Source of the DNA: JAWWPG01 sp033850885
GTDB taxonomy: Bacteria; Actinomycetota; Actinomycetes; Propionibacteriales; Nocardioidaceae
Direction: 5' to 3'
NCBI GenBank assembly: GCA_033850885.1
Contig: JAWWPG010000029.1
Location: forward strand, 1-28,843
DNA length: 28,843 nucleotides
The notes under the pieces were generated by a model. It made no database searches and was not told the DNA's origin. It saw only the letters and a program-made list of their open reading frames with translations. How positions within the stretch are numbered: the first letter of the stretch is position 1; each line of letters opens with the position of its first letter. A program made the position numbers and the translations under genes. Below, one piece after another: positions 23,713 to 28,843 of the stretch.

Positions 23713-24576
23713 ATGGACGAGTTCCGGACGGCCGACGGGCGTGCCTTGGAGTACCTCGAGGTCGGCGATGCGCGCGGGCAACCGGTCGTGTACTTGCATG
23801 GCACGCCGGGCACCGCCGGGTCGGGCGCACTCCTCGACGAGGCCGCGCACCGCCAGGGCGTGCGGCTGGTGGCGATGTCTCGCCCGGGGTACGGGGAGTC
23901 GACGACGACACCACCGGGTCTGCTGTCGGTTGGGCGGGATGTGGGCGAGTTGGCCGACGGGTTGGGATTCGGGGAGTTTGCCGTCCTGGGAGCGTCCGGC
24001 GGCGGGCCGTTTGCGCTGGCGACCGCCGCCGCCCTGACGACGCGCGTGCGGCACGTACTGGTCGCCGCTGGTCTGGGCCCGGTCCACCTTATCGCGCCGG
24101 AGCTCCTCGAGCCGGAGGATGTGCAGGCGCTCGATCTCCTGGCCGAGGGCAAGGTGGACAGCGCGGTGGCCACGGTCACCGCCCAGGTAAGCCGTGATTT
24201 CGACCCGATGCTCCAGGTCCCGGCGAGCGAGTTCGAGGCGGCCTTCTCCGGCATGGCACCTCCCAGCGAGCACTACTTCGACACACGTCCCGAAGAGCGC
24301 ACGATCTTCTTCGCCGACGTTCGCCGGGCACTTGAACGCTATGACGGGTTCGTCCGCGACAACCTCAGTTGGCTCGGGCCGTGGGACTTCGACCTCGGCG
24401 ATGTGGTCGCGCCGGTCCAGCTCAGCTATGGCGGCGCTGACTCCATGGCCTCGGCGAGCCACGGCGAGTGGCTAGCCGCCCGCCTCCCCACCGGGGCGCT
24501 CACGATTCACCCCGATGCTGGTCACGGTGAGGTCTGCTTCGGACTGATGGAATGGATGTTCACCACCCTGAAATAG
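23713..24576 (+). CDS. alpha/beta fold hydrolase
   Basis: 287 residues. HGTPG (29-33) provides the oxyanion hole. Ser95 in GASGGGPFALA is the nucleophile elbow. The acid is probably the Asp in SYGGADSMAS and the histidine lies in PDAGHGEVCF, as in epoxide-hydrolase/haloalkane-dehalogenase-like members. SRPGYGES is a usual cap-side motif. It likely hydrolyses an ester, lactone or similar bond; substrate unknown. Convergent with another hydrolase of the same superfamily on the minus strand, to which it shows no close similarity. Confidence 0.88.
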   Translation: MDEFRTADGRALEYLEVGDARGQPVVYLHGTPGTAGSGALLDEAAHRQGVRLVAMSRPGYGESTTTPPGLLSVGRDVGELADGLGFGEFAVLGASGGGPFALATAAALTTRVRHVLVAAGLGPVHLIAPELLEPEDVQALDLLAEGKVDSAVATVTAQVSRDFDPMLQVPASEFEAAFSGMAPPSEHYFDTRPEERTIFFADVRRALERYDGFVRDNLSWLGPWDFDLGDVVAPVQLSYGGADSMASASHGEWLAARLPTGALTIHPDAGHGEVCFGLMEWMFTTLK

Positions 24577-24667
24577 TGGCGCTGGTTGCCGATCTTCGAG
24601 GGGCCGTCAGGCGAAGGCGAAGGCGTCCGCTCATGCGATTCGGCGCGCCACTCAAAAGTGCACGGCG

Positions 24668-25540
24668 TCAATTGTCGTCCCCGAGAACGGCGCGCAGTCT
24701 CCGCGCGAAGGCCTCGGGTTGGCCCGCGTATCCGGACTCGCCGCCGACGAAGCCACCGTGGTGGCTCGGGAAGACGATTGCCTGCTGCCCGAGCAGCTCT
24801 GCGGCGGCCATCGACGTGCGCCCGGTGAAGGTGCCCAGGGACTCCTCGCCCACGGCGACCACGACGCGGGTCGCCGCCGCCGCTAGCGCGTCGGCATCCG
24901 GGCAGTAGCTGCTGACCGCCCAGGACCGGTCGGAAAGCAGCGGGTCGTCACGAGACCCGTCGTCCTGGGTCGACATCCCGAACCGGGCAGGATCCGCTGC
25001 GGGCTGGGCAAAGTAGTCGTCGGTGAACTCGCCTGGCCACGAGGTCATCGCGATGAAGGCCGCCATTCCGGCACCCGACCCGTAGGCCTCGTACGCGTCC
25101 CGAAAGCCGGTGCGGGCGCGTTCGGCAGCCTCGGCGTCGGGGAGCAGCGGGATGATCGGCGGCTCGTGTGCCACCAAGGTGGCCACGTCGTTGGGGTATG
25201 CCGCCACCAGCGCGAGCGCGGTTACGGCGCCGCCACTGCTCGCGAACATCTCGACCGGGCCTACGCCGAGCGCCTCGATAACGGCATGCACGTCGTCCGC
25301 CTGGACCGTGGGCGAATGGTCGACCCGGCTGTCTTTGCGGGTGCTGCGGCCGAGGCCGCGAGGGTCATAGGTGACCACTGTGCGGTCGGGGAAGTGCGAC
25401 GCCAACGTGAGGAAACCGCTGGCGCTCATGGGCTGGCCGATCATGAACAGCGGTGGGCGTCCGTCGGCGGTGGGCAGCGGGCCGTGGACGTCGTACGCGA
25501 TATCCACCTCTGGGGTTTGAAGCAGGTGCGTCGTTGTCAT
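24668..25540 (-). CDS. alpha/beta fold hydrolase (second)
   Basis: 290 residues from ATG 25540 (MTTTHLLQTPEVDIAYDVHG), with GGAGAGG about ten bases upstream. The very long open frame upstream is not coding. The nucleophile elbow is the variant FASSGGAVTALAL (Ser102), so the usual first Gly is Ala. LFMIGQPMSASGF replaces the common HG oxyanion motif. VVTYDPRGLGRS is standard, and the histidine is in FPSHHGGFVG. This pattern matches actinobacterial hydrolases often seen beside SRPBCC or TetR genes. Substrate unknown. Divergent from the SRPBCC gene. Confidence 0.87.
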   Translation of the reverse strand: MTTTHLLQTPEVDIAYDVHGPLPTADGRPPLFMIGQPMSASGFLTLASHFPDRTVVTYDPRGLGRSTRKDSRVDHSPTVQADDVHAVIEALGVGPVEMFASSGGAVTALALVAAYPNDVATLVAHEPPIIPLLPDAEAAERARTGFRDAYEAYGSGAGMAAFIAMTSWPGEFTDDYFAQPAADPARFGMSTQDDGSRDDPLLSDRSWAVSSYCPDADALAAAATRVVVAVGEESLGTFTGRTSMAAAELLGQQAIVFPSHHGGFVGGESGYAGQPEAFARRLRAVLGDDN

Positions 25541-25570
25541 AACCGTTTGACCTCTCCCCTGTTGAGAACT

Positions 25571-25583
25571 CATCGGCCCGATG
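25571..25583. promoter_or_regulatory. 13-bp palindrome between divergent genes
   Basis: CATCGG and CCGATG are exact mirror arms around one base, located 31 bp before the minus-strand hydrolase start in a 177-bp divergent region. It could be an operator; nothing else supports it. Confidence 0.25.
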
Positions 25584-25717
25584 CCCAAGACTCTTGCGGC
25601 TCCGCGCTCCCGCGTCATTCCGCAGCCGCGCCGGTCGGGCCGCAGCGCTGCCGCCAAAGGCGGATGATGTCCTTGAACGGCGGAGCCTCCGCCGCCCGAA
25701 GTAGAGGAAAACACAGC

Positions 25718-26155
25718 ATGCCGACAACGCGGTTCACGGTTCATACGAGCTTGTCGCCGAGCGAAGTGCTGGCGCTGTTTACGGACTTCGGCCCTGGGCG
25801 TGCCAGTCGGTGGCCGAACGTCGATGATGCTCATTTCAAGGTGCATGACCAGGGCTCGGACTGGGCCGAAGTAACCGAAGGCAACGCGATGGGTTGGGAG
25901 CGTGAACGTTACTCGTGGGACGCCACCGCCGGGACCGTGGCGATCGACACCGTGGACTCGAACCTGTGGGGGCCGGGCAGCGGGTGGCGCTACGAGCTCA
26001 CGCCGGCGCCCCCCGGCACCGACGTACAGGTCACGTTGACCCGCGTGCCCAAGACCTTGCGGGGCAGGCTCATTGGTGCCTTGATCCCGCTCGCCGGGGC
26101 CCGCACACTCGGGAGGCAGTTCCGGTCGGTGTTCCGGAAAGCAGAATCTCGATAA
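25718..26155 (+). CDS. SRPBCC family protein
   Basis: 145 residues from ATG 25718, with GAGGAAA upstream; the open frame extends much further 5' but without coding signs. RFTVHTSLSPSEVLALFTDFGPGRASRWPNV is the start of a polyketide cyclase/SRPBCC lipid-binding fold. The central WAEVTEGNAMGWERERYSWD and YELTPAPPGTDVQVTLTRVPKTLRGRLIGALIPLAG complete the fold. These proteins bind hydrophobic ligands. The specific ligand is not readable. Divergently placed from the hydrolase, perhaps under common control. Confidence 0.75.
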   Translation: MPTTRFTVHTSLSPSEVLALFTDFGPGRASRWPNVDDAHFKVHDQGSDWAEVTEGNAMGWERERYSWDATAGTVAIDTVDSNLWGPGSGWRYELTPAPPGTDVQVTLTRVPKTLRGRLIGALIPLAGARTLGRQFRSVFRKAESR

Positions 26156-26231
26156 CCCTGACGTGTGGGCGGTTCCCTCGGACTCGCCTTGTCGGGTAGC
26201 TCCGGCCGTAACAGGCGGACATGCTGCGTGC

Positions 26232-26267
26232 GCCCTGCCACCGATCTGAAGTGATCGGTGGCAGGGC
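26232..26267. terminator. bidirectional hairpin terminator
   Basis: Perfect 15-bp arms (26232-26246 and 26253-26267) with loop TGAAGT lie between the convergent SRPBCC and AOC-barrel genes. It is the strongest terminator-like hairpin in this part of the window. Confidence 0.75.
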
Positions 26268-26294
26268 TCGTCCTGTCGCCCCCCGTACCGCTGG

Positions 26295-26840
26295 TTACCG
26301 GGTGAGCTCGAAGGCGAGCAGCTCGTTCCCATGGCGCAGGTTGGCGGTGGAGAGCTGGCCGCCGACCCCCTGGTAGTGGTCCGTGCCGCCGGTGACCGGG
26401 AAGAGGTTGGCGTCCCCGCGGAAAGTCGCTCCGTAGATGACGATCTTGCCCTTGGCGAACAGATCAAGAGTGCCGTCGCAGATGAAGCTCGTCGCCCCGA
26501 ACGTGCAACGCACCGAGTCCCGACCGACCACCTGAGCGGCGCCCTGGTACCGCAGATTCTCCTCGAACATGAAGTAGTCACCCACGCTAGGCCCGGCGGG
26601 ACCGACGTCAATGCTGGTTTGCTTGACCTGGTGTGCACGCAGCAGCAGCACGTGTGAACCATTGTTGGCGGCTTCGGCCTTGACCGATGCGATTGTCTTC
26701 GAGGCAGATGCCTGGGCACCCGGCCACCCATGCAGGCTTGGCTTGGCGGTGCTGGCCGTGGCAGAGGTCAAACCGATCCAGGCCCCTCCGCCGATGACGA
26801 GAGCAACAGCCGCTCCGGCCGCGGTGAACTTACGCTTCAT
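26295..26840 (-). CDS. secreted allene oxide cyclase barrel-like protein
   Basis: 181 residues. N-terminal signal peptide (MKRKFTAAGAAVALVIGGGAWIGLTSATAS, cleavage near residue 29). The mature part has the pattern of AOC-barrel/dirigent-like bacterial proteins: YFMFEENLRYQGAAQVVGRDSVRCTFGATSFICDGTLDLFAKGKIVIYGATF, then FPVTGGTDHYQGVGGQLS, which is the conserved VTGGTGxYxGxxG motif. Two cysteines flank the central strand and could form a disulfide. Function in bacteria is unknown. GGGAGGG lies seven bases before the start. Confidence 0.8.
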   Translation of the reverse strand: MKRKFTAAGAAVALVIGGGAWIGLTSATASTAKPSLHGWPGAQASASKTIASVKAEAANNGSHVLLLRAHQVKQTSIDVGPAGPSVGDYFMFEENLRYQGAAQVVGRDSVRCTFGATSFICDGTLDLFAKGKIVIYGATFRGDANLFPVTGGTDHYQGVGGQLSTANLRHGNELLAFELTR

Positions 26841-26892
26841 ATATCAACCCTCCCGCTGCGATGCGACGCCCCAACGGCTCCGCTGACCTCGT

Positions 26893-26922
26893 ACGTTAGA
26901 GCCGCTGGAGCAATCCTGGCAA
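26893..26922 (-). promoter_or_regulatory. promoter of the AOC-barrel gene
   Basis: On the minus strand TTGCCA (26922-26917) and TAACGT (26898-26893) are 18 bp apart, giving a leader of about 45 nt with a good ribosome site. Confidence 0.5.
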
Positions 26923-26979
26923 TGGGCCGGCCAACGGGCCTCGACCCGCGCCGTGCTCGAACCGATAACGCTGTCCCGC

Positions 26980-27000
26980 CTGGCAGGATGATGCTGCCAG
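26980..27000 (-). terminator. hairpin after the esterase gene
   Basis: CTGGCAG and CTGCCAG form a 7-bp stem around GATGATG, beginning two bases after the minus-strand stop of the esterase gene. Short and without a U-tract. Confidence 0.4.
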
Positions 27001-27002
27001 CA

Positions 27003-28130
27003 TCAGGTGCGACTTTGCCTGAAGAAGCGCGTCATCTCGGCGGACGCGTCGGGGCCGAGCGGGTCTGTGTACGACCCATCGGGACCGCCGCCGGACCAGG
27101 CGTGACCGCCACCGTGGATGACCCACTGCTCCGTCGCGGAGGTATCCGCGCCCTTCGGGTAGACCAGCCGCGTGTAGGACCGGCCACCTTGCACCTGCGA
27201 GTGGTGCACCGTCGACGGCTCGGATTCGACGCCTCCAGCGGCGGCTGATCGCCACTGCCGCACCAGACGGCCCGCGTTCACCTGATTGACTATCTGGTCC
27301 CGGTCGCCGTGGAAGACGATAAGAGGAGGGGCATCGCCCGGTAGCTGAGCGTCTCGAGTCGGCCCTTGCTTCATCACCGAAAAGGCCGAAGGCACGTCGT
27401 GGGCTGCCGCATAGGGCAGGCCCGAGTGCACGCCGACGGCGGCGTACAGATCGCCGTACGTGGCGGCCATGACTGCGGCCATGGCACCGCCGGCCGAGAA
27501 ACCGGCCACATACACCTGATCGGCATCGACGGCGTACTCCCGAAGGATGTCGCGCGTGATCCCTGCGATCAGAGCGGGCTCCCCAGCTCCTCGACGCTGA
27601 TGCGTGGGCTGGAACCAGTTCCAGTACTTCATCTGGCTGGCCGCAGGTGACTGTTCCGGGTACGCCACGAGAAACGACTCCCGCTCTGCCTGAGTGTTCA
27701 TGCGCGTGCCGGCCGCGAAGTCCTGGGCATCCTGAGTTCCCCCGTGCAGCATGACGACCAACGGCATGGGTACTCCGGTGTAGCTGGAGGGCAGATAGAG
27801 CTTGTACCGTCGCTCGCCGTCCGCGCCGGTATGGGACGCATCCAGGAAGCTCCCTGAAACCAACGACGACGGACCTTCATGCGGCTCGAAAGCCCGGAGG
27901 TTATCGGGACGCGGCAAGTTTTCGAGGACTCGCCCGCCGGCGGCGCTGCCATTCGTCGCCTCTTCCCGAACGAACCACCGCCGGCCGGCAGGTGCCGGGG
28001 GGACAGGTGTCGTCGTTGCCTGGTGACCGGCGCCGAGAGTTCGTTGGATGAGAGCGGTTGCCTCGTTCAGCCGCCCTGCCCGAGTTAGCCGGGTTGCCTG
28101 CGCCATCGCGGTTTGCTTGTCGTCGTTCAT
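27003..28130 (-). CDS. PHB depolymerase family esterase
   Basis: 375 residues. Catalytic triad: Ser212 in VAGFSAGGAMAA, Asp278 in FHGDRDQIVN and His343 in VIHGGGHAWSGG; oxyanion region LHGGTQDAQDFAAGTRMN. The N-terminal 'QATRLTRAGRLNEATALIQRTLG' helix is typical of this bacterial subgroup, which is related to PHB depolymerases and feruloyl esterases. No signal peptide is present, so it may be intracellular. Starts at ATG 28130 with GGGAG upstream. It lies directly downstream of a ribbon-helix-helix gene (53-nt gap), a pairing I recall from other genomes. Substrate may be polyhydroxyalkanoate or another ester. Confidence 0.88.
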   Translation of the reverse strand: MNDDKQTAMAQATRLTRAGRLNEATALIQRTLGAGHQATTTPVPPAPAGRRWFVREEATNGSAAGGRVLENLPRPDNLRAFEPHEGPSSLVSGSFLDASHTGADGERRYKLYLPSSYTGVPMPLVVMLHGGTQDAQDFAAGTRMNTQAERESFLVAYPEQSPAASQMKYWNWFQPTHQRRGAGEPALIAGITRDILREYAVDADQVYVAGFSAGGAMAAVMAATYGDLYAAVGVHSGLPYAAAHDVPSAFSVMKQGPTRDAQLPGDAPPLIVFHGDRDQIVNQVNAGRLVRQWRSAAAGGVESEPSTVHHSQVQGGRSYTRLVYPKGADTSATEQWVIHGGGHAWSGGGPDGSYTDPLGPDASAEMTRFFRQSRT

Positions 28131-28183
28131 CTACTCCCTGTCGCTCCGAAACATCTCAATGTCGCCGATCGTCACAATGCGAG

Positions 28184-28597
28184 TCACCGGCGGCCGCCCA
28201 GTGTGCGCCCCGCCAGGGCGGACTTCACGGCCAAACTGGCACGGAAGGCGCCAAGTACCTCCACGGACTCGATGGTCGCCGCCGCCAGCTCGGGCGAAAC
28301 GTCAGCGGCGATTGTCGCCAGCCCGAGGACGTGTATCTGAACCTTCGTGCCCGCCGCCAGATGCTTCTCCAACTCCGCTCGCGTCACGTGCTCGGCTCCG
28401 AGCACGAGTGTCTTGCGCGCGACGGTCTGGGCGAGCGCATCCGAATGAACGCCAAGCTGGTTGCGCATGGCGGTACGCAGGAAGTCCGTCCGGTTGGCAT
28501 AGAAACCTTCCTGAACCAGAAGGTCGATCTGCCCCAGGTCGACCAGCCCAACATTGACTGTGATCTTCTCGGTCCTGTCACCTTCCGAGGCAGCCAT
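28184..28597 (-). CDS. ribbon-helix-helix (CopG-like) regulator
   Basis: 137 residues. The N-terminal TEKITVNVGLVDLGQIDLLVQEGFYANRTDFLRTAMRNQL (about 10-49) has the beta strand-helix-helix layout of ribbon-helix-helix DNA-binding proteins. The C-terminal VQIHVLGLATIAADVSPELAAATIESVEVLGAFRASLAVKSAL is a conserved extension of this subgroup. It is the first gene of an operon with the PHB-depolymerase-type esterase and likely represses it. Direct repeats lie right before its start, suggesting autoregulation. ATG 28597 has AGG just upstream. Confidence 0.82.
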   Translation of the reverse strand: MAASEGDRTEKITVNVGLVDLGQIDLLVQEGFYANRTDFLRTAMRNQLGVHSDALAQTVARKTLVLGAEHVTRAELEKHLAAGTKVQIHVLGLATIAADVSPELAAATIESVEVLGAFRASLAVKSALAGRTLGGRR

Positions 28598-28617
28598 CCT
28601 GTCACCACCCTGTCACC
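28598..28617 (-). promoter_or_regulatory. direct repeats upstream of the RHH gene, candidate operator
   Basis: CCTGTCACC occurs at 28598-28606 and again at 28609-28617, one helical turn (11 bp) apart, and a third copy lies inside the gene at 28574-28582. Ribbon-helix-helix dimers often bind repeats with this spacing. The sites overlap the ribosome-binding region. Confidence 0.45.
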
Positions 28618-28631
28618 ATCCCCTTGGATGG

Positions 28632-28637
28632 ATAATA
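28632..28637 (-). promoter_or_regulatory. -10 box TATTAT of the RHH-esterase operon
   Basis: A near-consensus -10 in a GC-rich context, 35 bp before the RHH start, placing the predicted transcription start at the edge of the repeats. No clear -35. Confidence 0.5.
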
Positions 28638-28843
28638 CACGGTCTCTCGCGAGTTCGCCTCGGCGTCGTCTTCACAAGTACATCTCACCGGATGCGTTAG
28701 GGAGGTTGACGAAGGGGCCGGTAGTGCCCCGCCGGGTGGTGGGCTTTGAGGGTTGATCCTCGGTGCCTACGTGCCGCTGTCTATGGCGGCGATGGGTTCA
28801 GTATTGCGGTTGGGTTTGAGCTGCGCCATGGATGTCTCTGAGA
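28638..28843. other. right-edge region without a supported gene
   Basis: Somewhat mixed composition, with no ORF that continues convincingly. A possible ATG at 28828 begins a frame that leaves the window after five codons. It could be the leader of an off-window gene or the end of a mobile element, but nothing here proves either. Confidence 0.25.

Noticed and set aside
23654..24037. GTG with TAGGGT seven bases upstream, resembling another leaderless gene
   Set aside because: The resulting frame is Ser/Arg/Pro-rich and overlaps the hydrolase in another frame; more likely a second promoter for that gene.
24668..26731. 687-residue open frame on the minus strand
   Set aside because: Only the C-terminal 290 residues are hydrolase. 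The rest is antisense to the SRPBCC gene and AOC-barrel gene region, with low-complexity Arg/Pro/Ser content and no ribosome site.

Overview
The window looks like chromosomal DNA of a high-GC actinobacterium. Codons strongly favour G/C at third positions, GTG starts are common, and several genes have a TANNNT -10 hexamer 6-8 nt before the start codon, as in leaderless actinobacterial transcripts. The gene families (REP13E12/DUF222-HNH, GAF-ANTAR, DUF3263, DUF6295-like) fit Nocardioidaceae or a relative; that placement is inference. No rRNA, tRNA, CRISPR array or complete insertion sequence was seen.

Layout. 1-3061: 5'-truncated EXORDIUM-like protein, a small unknown protein and a secreted sialidase-fold (Asp-box) protein. 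3122-5531: two aldo/keto reductases flanking a small P-loop kinase-like protein. 5605-7739: a decayed zone, with a REP13E12 HNH pseudogene (nonsense codon plus frameshift), an intact GNAT acetyltransferase and a GAF-ANTAR regulator broken by an amber codon. 7767-8260: about 500 bp with no supported gene. 8261-9391: a TIM-barrel glycosidase-like protein. 9404-12365: DUF3263 protein, divergent Kup potassium transporter and a membrane-anchored unknown. 12406-15041 (minus): Rieske oxygenase, DUF6295-like protein and dienelactone hydrolase. 15150-15510: a compact cassette of strong promoter, structured leader, 51-residue basic protein and 22-bp tandem repeats. 15520-18293: a long FadE-type acyl-CoA dehydrogenase divergent from a PlsC-type acyltransferase. 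18410-23155: a six-gene overlapping operon with two DUF4129 paralogues, a two-helix membrane protein, MoxR AAA+ ATPase, DUF58 protein and a polytopic membrane protein, followed by TrmL. 23713-28597: two alpha/beta hydrolases, an SRPBCC protein, a secreted allene-oxide-cyclase-barrel protein, and a ribbon-helix-helix regulator next to a PHB-depolymerase-type esterase.

Working together. The clearest coordinated unit is the MoxR-DUF58-DUF4129 operon, whose junctions are mostly 4-nt stop/start overlaps and which suggests an envelope-associated AAA+ assembly. The ribbon-helix-helix gene and the esterase form a second plausible pair. The least explained structure is the small-protein and tandem-repeat cassette at 15150-15510. 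The region from 5605 to 7739 appears to be undergoing gene decay.
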